Below, piece by piece: positions 54,451 through 63,353 of a stretch of 64,000 nt of DNA. The stretch spans positions 24,887 to 88,886 of the forward strand of contig NZ_FNFN01000014.1 of the NCBI RefSeq assembly GCF_900101045.1. Reading direction: 5' to 3'. How positions within the stretch are numbered: the first letter of the stretch is position 1; each line of letters starts with the position of its first letter. The position numbers and the translations under genes were made by a program. The stretch comes from Nocardioides sp. YR527 (lineage in GTDB: Bacteria; Actinomycetota; Actinomycetes; Propionibacteriales; Nocardioidaceae). The notes under the pieces are model-generated. The model saw only the letters and a program-made list of their open reading frames with translations. It did no database searches and was not told the DNA's origin.

Positions 54451-54904
54451 GTGCCAGGACCTCGTCCAGCCAGGTGACCCTGTTGCCGAACCGTCTGACC
54501 GCCTGCGGCGCGACCCAGCGATAGGCGTCATGCTCGTCGTCCAACCTCAGCCGCCGTTGGCGGGTCGAGACGCGGAAGGTGTGAACCCTCCACATCCTGC
54601 CCGCGGCGTCGGGGATGTTCAGAATGCCTCGCTCCTCCAGCGAGTCGAGAGCGCACACACCCAGTCCAGTCTCCTCGTGGAGCTCGACGAGTGCCTGCTG
54701 CTCGGGCGATGCGCCGTGGTCCAGATAGCCGGTGACGCAGTGCCAACGACCCTTGTCATGGCGGACCCGCTCGCTGCGCCGCAGGAGCAGCACACGGTCC
54801 CTCCATTCGACGACGACAGCCACGACCGTCCGAGACCGTGGCACGTCGACCGGTGCCCATCCTCTTTCCATCGATAGCTCAGTCGTGGCTGTCGTCGCGC
54901 TCAT
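54389..54904 (-). CDS. NUDIX hydrolase-like protein
   Basis: A 171-residue NUDIX-fold protein. The box region reads GYLDHGASPEQQALVELHEETGL in two parts: the HEETG glutamates are kept, but the first Glu is Ala and the Arg of the REUXEE core is Val. Either the enzyme has weakened pyrophosphatase activity or the fold binds a nucleotide without cleaving it. The N-terminal RTVVAVVVEWRDRVLLLRRS is typical. It overlaps the convergent small membrane-protein gene. Confidence 0.8.
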   Translation of the reverse strand: MSATTATTELSMERGWAPVDVPRSRTVVAVVVEWRDRVLLLRRSERVRHDKGRWHCVTGYLDHGASPEQQALVELHEETGLGVCALDSLEERGILNIPDAAGRMWRVHTFRVSTRQRRLRLDDEHDAYRWVAPQAVRRFGNRVTWLDEVLALSGTEAAHRAPSSREASRGR

Positions 54905-54913
54905 CGGGTCTTC

Positions 54914-55687
54914 TCAGACGAACAGCATGCCGCCGTCGATGAGTGGCGACTGTCCCGTCATGTAGTCGGAGTCGGGCCCGGCGAGGTAGGACACGAAGGC
55001 CGCGACGTCGGATCCCTGCGACACCCGTCCGAGCGTGATTCCAGCAGCCATCGCCTTCATCGACTCACCTTCAGCCATGTCGTTGATGGCGCCGAGATCG
55101 CGGTCCACCTCGACCCACATCTGAGTGTCGACGATGCCCGGGCAGTAGGCGTTGACGGTGATGCCGTGCTCGGCCCACTCCTGTGCGGCCGCCTGGGTGA
55201 GAGCACGGACACCGAACTTCGACGAGGAGTAGACCCCCAGAAGGCCGAAGCCCTTGTGGCCGGCGATCGAGGAGGCACCGATGATCTTGCCACCCCTGCC
55301 CTGCTTGATCATCTGGCGCGCGGCCTCGGTGTAGCAGAGGAACAGGCCCTTGCCGTTGACACGGTGGACCAGGTCGTACTCGTCCGGGGTGACATCCAGG
55401 AGCGCCTTGGTCTGCGCGATGCCTGCATTGGCGACCATGACGTCGAGCGATCCGAGCTGTTCGGCGGTCTGCTCGACGATACGGCGTACGGACTCGGGAT
55501 CGGTGACGTCGCCGGTGAGCGCGACTGCCCGGACACCGGACGCCTCGATCTCGGCACGCGTCTTCTCGAGCTCCTCCGTCATCGCGGGCAGATCCGAGAC
55601 GGCGATGTCGTGTCCGTCGGCAGCGAGCCGGAGCGCGATCGCCTTGCCGATCCCGCGAGCGGCGCCGGTGATGTGTGCAACGGTCAT
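54914..55687 (-). CDS. SDR family oxidoreductase, acetoin-reductase-like
   Basis: A 257-residue short-chain dehydrogenase. Cofactor loop ITGAARGIGKAIA (about 6-18), Asn in ANAGIAQ (about 90), Ser in IGASSIAGHKG (about 138-148) and catalytic YSSSK (about 155-159). The SSIAGHKGFGLLGVYSSS and CPGIVDTQMW patterns resemble acetoin/diacetyl reductases (meso-2,3-butanediol dehydrogenases). The ATG at 55687 has AAGGAG upstream. It is the last gene of the sugar-type ABC operon, and a butanediol-dehydrogenase-like gene is nearby at 60845. Confidence 0.85.
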   Translation of the reverse strand: MTVAHITGAARGIGKAIALRLAADGHDIAVSDLPAMTEELEKTRAEIEASGVRAVALTGDVTDPESVRRIVEQTAEQLGSLDVMVANAGIAQTKALLDVTPDEYDLVHRVNGKGLFLCYTEAARQMIKQGRGGKIIGASSIAGHKGFGLLGVYSSSKFGVRALTQAAAQEWAEHGITVNAYCPGIVDTQMWVEVDRDLGAINDMAEGESMKAMAAGITLGRVSQGSDVAAFVSYLAGPDSDYMTGQSPLIDGGMLFV

Positions 55688-55754
55688 TGCATTCTCCTTG
55701 TGTTGTGTTGGTTCGGGTGCCCGGGCAGGCACCGCGTCTTGATGGAAGGTCGGG

Positions 55755-56783
55755 TCACGCAGAGGCAAGTGGCTCTGTGGTGAGGGCCCGAGCCGTGCCG
55801 GCCGCATCGAGGGAGAGCCGTCGTTCTCGGGCGAGGTTGCGTCGCCTCGCGACCTGCGAGACACCTGCCTCGAGTGCGATCACCGCCAGCAGCAGGACAC
55901 CCGTGAAGAGCTCGGACACATAGCTCTTCACGCCCATGGTCGACAGCCCTGCCGCCAAGGTGCTGGCTATGACGACACCCAGCAGGACGTTGACCATGTC
56001 GCCGCGGCCGCCGCTGAGGCCGATCCCGCCGACGAGCGCAGCGGCCACGCCGAGCAGCAGCATCGTGCCGAACCCGTCTGGCGTCGCCGAACCGCTGCGC
56101 AGCGACGACATGGCACCGGCAAGGGCTCCGCAGGCTCCGGAGATCGCGAAGGCGGTGACGAGTGTCCGGGTCAGCGGAACGCCGGCTGCCACTGCTTCCT
56201 GACGGCCGCCGCCGATCGCGTACATGGCTCGTCCCGGTCGGGTACGGGAGAGGTAGGCACCCAGCAAGAGGAGGATCAGCAGGGCGGTCACCGAGAGCGG
56301 CGAGAAGACCCAGCTGCGGCCCAGGAGCGGGTCGGTCAGCAGGTAGTTCTCGAGACTGACCGGCACACCCTCGGTGATCAGGGACGCGACGCCGCGGAGG
56401 AGGATCAAGGTGGCCACCGTCAGCACCAGGGAGCTGATGCCGAATCTCGCGATGGACCAACCCTGGATCACCCCGATCACGGCGCCGCCGACCGAGGCCA
56501 GCACGATGAGCGGCACAAGTCCCAACCCGGTGTTGCCGAGGACGATGACCCCGGCGCCGGCGACCGCAGCCATGGACGCGATCGACAGGTCGAGCTCGCC
56601 GACGATCATGGTCGCCGCCAAGCCGGCGGTGATGATCCCGAGCGGTACCAGACGTTCGAGCACGGCGAAGAGAGCGTTCTCGCCCACGAAGCCCGGTGCG
56701 ATCATCGTGAAGATGCCCAGCAGGAGCAGAAGGATGGCTCCCTGGAGGCCGTAGCGGTTCCAGAGATCGGTTGCCTTGTTCAT
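55755..56783 (-). CDS. Sugar-type ABC permease 2 (RbsC-like)
   Basis: A 342-residue permease with about ten hydrophobic helices, RbsC-like. The signature LAATMIVGELDLSIASMAAVAG (about residues 55-76; GElDLSi is the RbsC-family hallmark) is present, with a later AAALVGGIGLSGGRG (about 252-266). It pairs with the permease gene just upstream and is followed by the SDR gene 67 bases away. Confidence 0.9.
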   Translation of the reverse strand: MNKATDLWNRYGLQGAILLLLLGIFTMIAPGFVGENALFAVLERLVPLGIITAGLAATMIVGELDLSIASMAAVAGAGVIVLGNTGLGLVPLIVLASVGGAVIGVIQGWSIARFGISSLVLTVATLILLRGVASLITEGVPVSLENYLLTDPLLGRSWVFSPLSVTALLILLLLGAYLSRTRPGRAMYAIGGGRQEAVAAGVPLTRTLVTAFAISGACGALAGAMSSLRSGSATPDGFGTMLLLGVAAALVGGIGLSGGRGDMVNVLLGVVIASTLAAGLSTMGVKSYVSELFTGVLLLAVIALEAGVSQVARRRNLARERRLSLDAAGTARALTTEPLASA

Positions 56784-57769
56784 CGTGCGTCCGCCTTCCT
56801 GATCAGATGGAGCGTCACGACCAGGACGACCGTGATGACGCCGACACCGAACACCCGAACTCCGGGCGCGAGGCCGTGGAGGAGCATCACGTTGCCCAGA
56901 GTCACCAGGAGCAGCGCACCCAACGCAGATCGCGCAGGAGACGCGTCGCCTCCGCCGACAGCCGCCCCGCCGACCAGGACCGCGGCGATGATGTCCATGG
57001 TCAGGTTCGGGAGATCGTTGGCCTGCATCTGGCGTAGCTGGGCGGCTGAGAAGATTCCGGCTAGGGCTGCGCCGATCGACAGGGACGTGAAGGCGACGAT
57101 CGTCGTCGCCAGCACGGAGATCCCCGTCGTACGGCCCGTTTCGCGGTTCTGGCCGACGAGCCGGAGCTGGCGGCCCATCACTGTCCGTTCAGTGAGCACC
57201 GTCGCCACTGCGGTCAGCACCAGGAAGGCGACCACCGGCATCGGAAGTCCGACAAGGTCTGCAGTCGCCAGTCCTGTGACCTGTGTGGCGCCGGCTGTGA
57301 CCACCTCTCCCCCGGTCCAGACTGCGATGGCGCCGTAGATGATGGTCCCGAAGGCCAGGGTCGTGATGACAGGGTTCAGTCCCGCCGCGACGATGAGCGC
57401 CTGCGCACCACCGAGCAGGACCACCACACTGATCGTGATGACGATCGCCAATGCCGCCGATCCAGTCCTGTCGGCCGTGGCGAGGAAGGTGATCCCGGCC
57501 ATCACGACCGTGGCGCCGACCCCGAGCGAGAAGAAGTTGCCCGAGAGGGTGACAGCTGTCATCCCCACGGCAGCGATGCCTGTGATCGCAGTGTTGATCA
57601 GGATGGCCCGGAAGTTCGTCGACTCGGCGAAGCCCGGAGTCGTGAGGGCTGCGACCAGCACGACGCTGATGATCATGAGCGGCAGTGCGTACCGGGCGAC
57701 CAGTCGGCCGATACTCGTGCGCCGACCGACGGATGTCCATCGGGCGGCCGCAGCATCGATATCTGTCAT
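56780..57769 (-). CDS. Sugar-type ABC permease 1 (RbsC-like)
   Basis: A 329-residue RbsC-like permease with LSGNFFSLGVGATVVMAG in the conserved position (about residues 68-85; the usual GGIDLS has drifted to GNFFS) and AAVLVGGAAVGGGDA near residue 270-284. The ATG at 57769 overlaps the ATPase stop by four bases; a longer frame would lie entirely inside the ATPase gene. Its stop overlaps the second permease start by four bases. Confidence 0.88.
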   Translation of the reverse strand: MTDIDAAAARWTSVGRRTSIGRLVARYALPLMIISVVLVAALTTPGFAESTNFRAILINTAITGIAAVGMTAVTLSGNFFSLGVGATVVMAGITFLATADRTGSAALAIVITISVVVLLGGAQALIVAAGLNPVITTLAFGTIIYGAIAVWTGGEVVTAGATQVTGLATADLVGLPMPVVAFLVLTAVATVLTERTVMGRQLRLVGQNRETGRTTGISVLATTIVAFTSLSIGAALAGIFSAAQLRQMQANDLPNLTMDIIAAVLVGGAAVGGGDASPARSALGALLLVTLGNVMLLHGLAPGVRVFGVGVITVVLVVTLHLIRKADAR

Positions 57770-59274
57770 GCCGAGACCTCCTCTCGGTGAAGTACTTCGC
57801 GGACCAGCTCGTGCTCGGTCCAGGCAGCGGCAGGTCGACTGTGGGTCGCGACACCGCGGTAGAAGGTGGTGACGGTGTCGGACAGACCGAGGACCTCGTT
57901 CGTGTCCGACGAGCACACGACGACCGCAACACCCGATTCGGCAATACGGCGCAAGGTCGCGTAGATGTCCGCACGTGCGCCTACGTCGACCCCGCGTGTC
58001 GGTTCCTCCACCAGGAGCACCCGGGGCCGGATGCCGCTCCACTTGCCGACCGCGACCTTCTGCTGGTTGCCGCCGGAGAGCGAGCCCAGCGTCCTGTCCA
58101 GACGTCCGGCGTCGAGCGCGAAGGCATCCGCAACCGCTGATGCGCTGCGCGTCTCCTGAGCCCTCTTGATGAATCCGCTCCGCGAGACGGATGACAGCCA
58201 GGGTGAGGACAGGTTGTGACGGACCGAGGACTGGGCGAAGATGCCGTCGCGCTTGCGATCCGGCGAGCAGTACGCCACGCCGGCCCGGATGCCGGCCCGG
58301 CGGCTGCGAGCGGCTCCGGCGGATCCGTCGATGCGCAGCTCTCCGTCGAGGACGGGCGCGAGGCCGGCCAGTGCCTCGATGACGGCGCTGGCACCAGAGC
58401 CGACCTGACCGGTGAGGCCGTGGATCTCGCCGGCTCGAACCACCATGTCCAGCGGGGCCCGGAACCCCGGCGCGACAAGCTTCCGCGCCTCGAGCACGAC
58501 CTGTCCGCCACCGGTTCCACGGTCGGGATAGAGATGAGCGAGCTCGCGGCCGATCATCTTCGCGACCACGGTGTCCACGTCGAGGTCGTCCACGTCGTAC
58601 GGCGGCTCACTGGTCCCGTTGCGGAAGATCGTCACCCGGTCGGCGATCTCGAACACCTCGCCCAGGCGGTGGGTGACATAGATGATGCTGCGCCCTTCGC
58701 CGGCAAGGCGGCGGGCGGCGTCGAGGACGCGACCGACCTCGGCATCGGACAAGGCGGCGGTGGGCTCGTCGAAGATGAGGATGCGGGCATCCCTGGCCAG
58801 CACGCGAGCGATCTCGACCAGCTGCATCTCGGCGACGGAGAGTGTTGCCACCTCCACGCGCGGGTCGAGGTGCTCGAGCCCGACGCGAGCAAGGATCTCG
58901 CGAGCCTCGCGCACAAGCCGGCGAGGCCGTCGGATCCAGGGAGCAGCGGCTTGCCCGAGAAACAGGTTGTCGGCCACGGACATCGTCGGGACCGTGCTGT
59001 ACTCCTGCTGAACGACAGCGATGCCGGCAGCCTGCGAGGCTGCCACGGTGTCGAGGTCGACCGCCTCTCCATCGATGACGATCTCGCCGGCGTCAGGGGC
59101 GACCAGGCCCGACAGGATCTTGACCAGGGTGCTCTTGCCCGCTCCGTTCTCACCGAGCAGCGCCATGATCTCTCCGCCACGAAGCTCGAACGAGACCTCG
59201 TTCAGGGCCGTGAAGGCCCCGTATGTCTTGGTGACGCCGCGGACCGACAAGCGAGGCGTATGCGTGTCCTCCAT
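57766..59274 (-). CDS. Sugar-type ABC ATPase, two-domain (RbsA-like)
   Basis: A 502-residue ATPase with two nucleotide-binding domains, like RbsA/MglA. First domain: Walker A GENGAGKST (about residues 40-48), LSVAEMQLVEIARVLA (about 142-157), LIFDEPTAALSD (about 163-174). Second domain: GQVGSGASAV (about 288-297, lacking the Walker lysine, as usual in this family) and LSGGNQQKVAVGKW (about 397-410). It couples ATP use to the two permeases encoded behind it. A hairpin at 59333 separates it from the binding-protein gene. Confidence 0.93.
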   Translation of the reverse strand: MEDTHTPRLSVRGVTKTYGAFTALNEVSFELRGGEIMALLGENGAGKSTLVKILSGLVAPDAGEIVIDGEAVDLDTVAASQAAGIAVVQQEYSTVPTMSVADNLFLGQAAAPWIRRPRRLVREAREILARVGLEHLDPRVEVATLSVAEMQLVEIARVLARDARILIFDEPTAALSDAEVGRVLDAARRLAGEGRSIIYVTHRLGEVFEIADRVTIFRNGTSEPPYDVDDLDVDTVVAKMIGRELAHLYPDRGTGGGQVVLEARKLVAPGFRAPLDMVVRAGEIHGLTGQVGSGASAVIEALAGLAPVLDGELRIDGSAGAARSRRAGIRAGVAYCSPDRKRDGIFAQSSVRHNLSSPWLSSVSRSGFIKRAQETRSASAVADAFALDAGRLDRTLGSLSGGNQQKVAVGKWSGIRPRVLLVEEPTRGVDVGARADIYATLRRIAESGVAVVVCSSDTNEVLGLSDTVTTFYRGVATHSRPAAAWTEHELVREVLHREEVSA

Positions 59275-59332
59275 GGTGATTCCTTCCAGCAGATGTTGGC
59301 GGGCGCGGGGCGCCCTTGAGGACGGCTCCAGG

Positions 59333-59373
59333 GGTGGTGCTGCGCCACGACCGATCGTCGGCGCAGCACCACC
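59333..59373 (-). terminator. Hairpin between binding protein and ATPase
   Basis: A 14-bp perfect stem (GGTGGTGCTGCGCC with GGCGCAGCACCACC) and a 13-base loop that contains a smaller stem. Lying between the binding-protein stop and the ATPase start, it would attenuate transcription so that the binding protein is made in excess, a common pattern. Confidence 0.7.
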
Positions 59374-59379
59374 TCTGGA

Positions 59380-60510
59380 TCAGTTGAGCTCGCTGAAGGA
59401 GCGGTCCCAGACCGTGATCGAGTCGAGGTTCGCCGCCGTCACCTGCGGATTCATCATGAAAGTCGCCTGGTGGGGTGCCTCGACGTCGAGCGCCGGAGTC
59501 GTCTCCTCCACCGGAAGGGTGTGGTCGCCATCAACGGTCTCGCCCGTGGCGAGGTACTGGGCGGCGGTCCGCACGACGAGCGTGCCCTCGATGACCGGCG
59601 ACTGCAGGACGGCGGACCAGATCTTGCCGCTCTTGAGGTTGGTGAGATCCCCGGAGGAGGTGCCGGCGATGACGATCACGTCCTTGCCGGGCTTGAGACC
59701 GTTCTGCTCCAGGGCCTGCACGACGCCGTTCGCCACATCGTTGCTGTGGGTGTAGACGAAGTCGATGCCCTTGTCGAGGTGCTGCGGGATGACCTGGCTG
59801 GCCGCCGCGAAGCCACCCTGCGCGTCGACAGTCGGGGTCGGCTCGACGGCGAGCACGTTGAAGGTGTCGCCCGTGGTGTCGGCGAAGGACTTCTCGCGAT
59901 CGTCACCAGCCGCGTAGCCCGATGTGAAGCGGATCTCGATCAGGTTGGGTTTGCCGCCGGGGCCCTGGAACGTCCGTCCTTCGGCGGTGACCTTCTCCAG
60001 GGCGTCCAAGGCGTCCTTGCCGGCCTGTACCCCGATACCGTCGTCGCTCACGCCCGCGTACGCCGTGACGAAGTCTTCGGCGTCGGTCTGGACGGCCTGG
60101 TTCCATTGGATGACGGGGGCCTTGGCAGCAAGCTGGCGGATCGAGTTGGTCGCGGCGGCGGCGGACGCCGGCCAGAAGAGGACCGCGGCAGCCTCCTCTC
60201 CCGTGGAGAGCCATTCCTGGACCTGCTGGTCCTGCTCGGTCTGGTCCCAGTCGTTCTCGACGATCTTCGCGGTGTAGTCGAGCTCAGCTGCCTCGCTCTT
60301 GATCGACTCGGCAGCAGCCTTGAGGTAGACGTTGGAGGTCGAGGGCATGAACACCATCAGGAGCTGTCCGTCGCCCTCGACCGAGCCCGTCCCCTCCACC
60401 TCGGAGGCTGAGGACGAGCCTGCGCTCGAGCAGGCGGCGAGCATGATGGCGAGCAGCGAGAGAAGAACCGCGACCAGCGTTGTGGTCGCGTGTGGGGCAC
60501 GTGTGGTCAT
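59380..60510 (-). CDS. Sugar-type substrate-binding lipoprotein
   Basis: A 376-residue lipoprotein of the RbsB-like class. The signal peptide starts MTTRAPHATTTLVAVLL and ends in the lipobox IMLAAC (Cys about 27). The mature part has VFMPSTSNVYLKAAAESIKS (about residues 52-71) and YTHSNDVANGVVQALEQNG (about 251-269), typical of type I periplasmic sugar-binding folds. The ligand is unknown. The ATG at 60510 is preferred; the frame is open for 57 more codons but without a plausible signal. It is first in its operon. Confidence 0.88.
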   Translation of the reverse strand: MTTRAPHATTTLVAVLLSLLAIMLAACSSAGSSSASEVEGTGSVEGDGQLLMVFMPSTSNVYLKAAAESIKSEAAELDYTAKIVENDWDQTEQDQQVQEWLSTGEEAAAVLFWPASAAAATNSIRQLAAKAPVIQWNQAVQTDAEDFVTAYAGVSDDGIGVQAGKDALDALEKVTAEGRTFQGPGGKPNLIEIRFTSGYAAGDDREKSFADTTGDTFNVLAVEPTPTVDAQGGFAAASQVIPQHLDKGIDFVYTHSNDVANGVVQALEQNGLKPGKDVIVIAGTSSGDLTNLKSGKIWSAVLQSPVIEGTLVVRTAAQYLATGETVDGDHTLPVEETTPALDVEAPHQATFMMNPQVTAANLDSITVWDRSFSELN

Positions 60511-60800
60511 GTCTGCACTGACTTTCGGTCGTGAGCGCGCGGGTTGCGCGCCGAGGGAATCGCCGGGCCCGAGATGCCGACGGAGTCCCGGCAAACGCCG
60601 TGGCGGCCGGATGACATGAACGTGGCGTCGTGCCGACGGGGACCGCTGGTGTGGTCCGCGTCGAGCGACTTCCCTCATCAAGCGATCGACGTGATGACGG
60701 TCACTTTGTGAGTGGTCCTCACGCTACGAGTGGCGGGTCCACCCCTGTTGTTGCATGTTGGGACACTCATCCTGGACACCGAGATCACCCGCCGCACAAC
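60511..60800. other. Promoter region of the sugar-type ABC operon
   Basis: About 290 bases without a gene. It holds GTGAG-TGGTC-CTCAC, a 5-bp inverted repeat at 60708-60722, and GTGA-TGACGG-TCAC at 60691-60704, both candidate regulator sites. The TTGTTGCATGTTGG stretch at 60747-60760 is unexplained. No open frame here looks coding. Confidence 0.5.
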
Positions 60801-60836
60801 ACAGGAGGCCCGGACCGAAAGGTCCGGGCCTCCTGT
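60801..60836 (-). terminator. Strong hairpin terminator
   Basis: A perfect 16-bp stem, ACAGGAGGCCCGGACC with GGTCCGGGCCTCCTGT, and a GAAA tetraloop, 8 bases beyond the butanediol-dehydrogenase stop. It ends the upstream unit and insulates the binding-protein operon. Confidence 0.85.
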
Positions 60837-60844
60837 GGACTTCG

Positions 60845-61894
60845 TCAGGACGACGGGTCCACCAGCAGCTTCATCTTGCGACCCGCACGGAGCTCTGCGA
60901 ACCCCGCGTCGACGACGTCGCTCAGCGCGACGGTGTCGACCCAGCCGGTCGTGTCGTAGTGGCCCTGACTCATCAGCTTCAGGACAGCCTGGAAGTCCTC
61001 GCCGGTGTAGCAGATCGTGCCTTGGATGCGCCGCTCGCGCAGGACGAGGTTGATGAGCGGCGTCGGCAGCGGCTTGTCGTAGATCGCGACACTCACCATG
61101 GTGCGGCGCTCACCGAGGCACGCGAGCGCGGACTCGATCGCAGGCGCGACCCCCGCAGCATCGAAAGCGGCGTCGACGCCGTCGCCGTGAGTGCGATCCG
61201 CGATCAGCTCAGGGATGTCGACGTTCACGGGGTCGAGGGTCGAGGCACCGAGGCGCTCGACGGCGGCCCGGCGCTCGGCCGATGGCTCCACGATGTCGAT
61301 CTGGGTGAGACCGAGTCCTCGGAGAGCGAACCACAAGCCGATCCCGATCGGCCCGCCACCGTAGATGAGTGCGGAGTCCTGGTCACCGACGTCGCCGAGC
61401 TTGGCGGCGTGATAGGCAACCGCCATCGGCTCGGCGAGAGCACCCAGGTCGAGGTCGACGCCATCGGGAAGCTTGTGCACCTGGTTGACCGGCACAACGG
61501 TGAACTCGGCCATCCCGCCGTCGGCCATGAGACCGTGGAAGGCGATCTTGTTGCACAGGTTGTAGTTGCCGGTGCGGCACGGGCGGCATTCGCCGCAGCG
61601 GTAGATCGGCTCGATGGTGACCTCGTCCCCGACGCCCACGCCGCTCACGTCCGCGCCTACGTCGGTGATGGTTCCGGAGAACTCATGACCGAGCACGACA
61701 GGCATGGACTTCCCCGTGAGGGGGTGCGGATCGGACGGGGAGATGAAGATCGGTCCGTCGTAGTACTCGTGGAGGTCGGTGCCACAGATGCCGTTCCTGT
61801 GCACTTTGACCTTGACCTCGCCGGGGCCGGGATCGGGCTCCGGGACGTCTTCGATCTCGACCTTGCTGTTCCCGTGATAGACGGCTGCGCGCAT
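60845..61894 (-). CDS. 2,3-butanediol-dehydrogenase-like zinc MDR
   Basis: A 349-residue zinc-dependent dehydrogenase of the (R,R)-butanediol dehydrogenase/sorbitol branch. Catalytic zinc: GICGTDLHEYYDGPIFI (about residues 34-50) and LGHEFSGTI (about 68-76); structural zinc: CGECRPCRTGNYNLC (about 95-109); NAD loop YGGGPIGIGLW (about 180-190). The HEYYxGPIFI and HPLTGKSMPV segments are characteristic of butanediol dehydrogenases. It lies 35 bases behind the aldehyde dehydrogenase gene. The native substrate may be a different vicinal diol. Confidence 0.9.
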   Translation of the reverse strand: MRAAVYHGNSKVEIEDVPEPDPGPGEVKVKVHRNGICGTDLHEYYDGPIFISPSDPHPLTGKSMPVVLGHEFSGTITDVGADVSGVGVGDEVTIEPIYRCGECRPCRTGNYNLCNKIAFHGLMADGGMAEFTVVPVNQVHKLPDGVDLDLGALAEPMAVAYHAAKLGDVGDQDSALIYGGGPIGIGLWFALRGLGLTQIDIVEPSAERRAAVERLGASTLDPVNVDIPELIADRTHGDGVDAAFDAAGVAPAIESALACLGERRTMVSVAIYDKPLPTPLINLVLRERRIQGTICYTGEDFQAVLKLMSQGHYDTTGWVDTVALSDVVDAGFAELRAGRKMKLLVDPSS

Positions 61895-61929
61895 GATGTG
61901 TCCTCCGTGGATGGGGGTGGGCGGTTTGA

Positions 61930-63294
61930 TCAGGCGATGCGTACGAGCTTCTTGTTGGCGAACTCGTCGAGTCCGAAACGACCGAGCTCTCGGCCGATCC
62001 CGGAGTTCTTGACCCCGCCGAAGGGGAGCTCAGGTGAGCTGCGGACCAGCATGTTGAGGCCGACCATGCCTGCCTCGAGACGGTCGGCCACCTGAGCCGC
62101 TGCGGTGGCGTCGGCGGTGAAGACCGCGCCACCGAGGCCGTACGGCGAGCTGTTGGCCAGGTCGACCGCTTCATCGGCCGACTTGACCTGGTAGAGAACG
62201 GCGACCGGCCCGAAGATCTCTTCGTGGTAGGCACGCATCTCCGGGGTGACGTCGGAGAGGATGGTCGCCGGATAGTAGGCGCCGCTTCCGTCCGGGACAG
62301 CGCCGCCGACGTGGACGGTCGCTCCCTTGGCGATCGCGTCCTGCACGACCTCGGCGACATCGGCACGTGCTCGCTCGGACGACATCGGACCGAGCCGGGT
62401 CTCCTCCTGAGCGGGGTCGCCCGGCTGCCAGGTCGTGACCTCGTCGACGAACCGCGTGACGAACTCGTCCCAGACCGGTTCGGCCACGATCGTGCGCTTC
62501 ATCGACGTGCACACCTGGCCGGCATTCCAGAACCTGCCGTTGACGGCGGCGGTCACGGCGTCATCGAGATTCGCATCGGCCAGGACGATCAACGGGTCGG
62601 AGCCGCCGAGCTCGAGGACGCACTTCTTCAGATGCTGCCCGGCGAGTGCGCCCACCGCGCGTCCAGCTCGCTCCGAGCCGGTGAGGGAGACCCCCTGAAG
62701 CTGCGGGCTCGCGATCATCTCGGCAACCTGGTCGTGGGTGGCGAAGACACTTTGGTAGACGCCGTCCGGTGCACCTGCCTGCTCGGCGATCCGCGCGATG
62801 GCCAGGGAGATCTGCGGACAGTTCTCAGCATGCTTGAGCAGGATGGTGTTGCCGAGGAGCAGGTTGGGGGCGACGAACCGGGCTACCTGGTAGAAGGGAA
62901 AGTTCCACGGCATGATCCCCAGCAGAGGCCCGATCGGAGCCGTACGAACAAGAGCCCGTCCCGTGCCGGCGACCTCCAGCTCCTCGTCGGCGAGCAGCGC
63001 CGGGCCGCGATCGGCGTAGTAGTCGTAGATCGAGGCGGCCAGCTCCATCTCACCGCGGGCCTGAGTGATCGGCTTGCCCATCTCGAGCGTGCTCAGGGCG
63101 GCCAGGGCATCCGCCTGCTCACGGTGGAGCGCGGCCATCTGCCGCAGCACCTCGGCTCGCTTCTCCAGGTCGAGGCAGGACCACGAGGCGTACGCGGCGG
63201 CGGAGCGTTCCAGCGACTCTCTGGCCTCGTCGTCGGTGAGGGTCGTGAACTCTTTGACGAGCTCGCCGGTGGCGGGATTGGTGGTGGCGTACAT
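61930..63294 (-). CDS. Succinate-semialdehyde-dehydrogenase-like ALDH
   Basis: A 454-residue NAD(P)-dependent aldehyde dehydrogenase of the succinate-semialdehyde type (short GabD-like form). MPWNFPFYQVARFVAPNLLLG (about residues 128-148) in two overlapping parts, general base in ELGGSDPLIV (about 226-235) and nucleophile Cys in GQVCTSMKR (about 257-265). The ALDH and dehydrogenase genes probably act in one pathway with the flavin reductase ahead; the substrate is unknown. Confidence 0.9.
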   Translation of the reverse strand: MYATTNPATGELVKEFTTLTDDEARESLERSAAAYASWSCLDLEKRAEVLRQMAALHREQADALAALSTLEMGKPITQARGEMELAASIYDYYADRGPALLADEELEVAGTGRALVRTAPIGPLLGIMPWNFPFYQVARFVAPNLLLGNTILLKHAENCPQISLAIARIAEQAGAPDGVYQSVFATHDQVAEMIASPQLQGVSLTGSERAGRAVGALAGQHLKKCVLELGGSDPLIVLADANLDDAVTAAVNGRFWNAGQVCTSMKRTIVAEPVWDEFVTRFVDEVTTWQPGDPAQEETRLGPMSSERARADVAEVVQDAIAKGATVHVGGAVPDGSGAYYPATILSDVTPEMRAYHEEIFGPVAVLYQVKSADEAVDLANSSPYGLGGAVFTADATAAAQVADRLEAGMVGLNMLVRSSPELPFGGVKNSGIGRELGRFGLDEFANKKLVRIA

Positions 63295-63353
63295 CTACCG
63301 GGTTCCTTCGGTGGTTGGGCGTTCGGTCGTGGTGCGGTCCCTGCCGGGTGCCG

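Noticed and set aside
58375..58410. Broken Walker A in the second half of the RbsA-like ATPase
   Set aside because: A lysine-free second loop is normal in this family, so it is not a defect.
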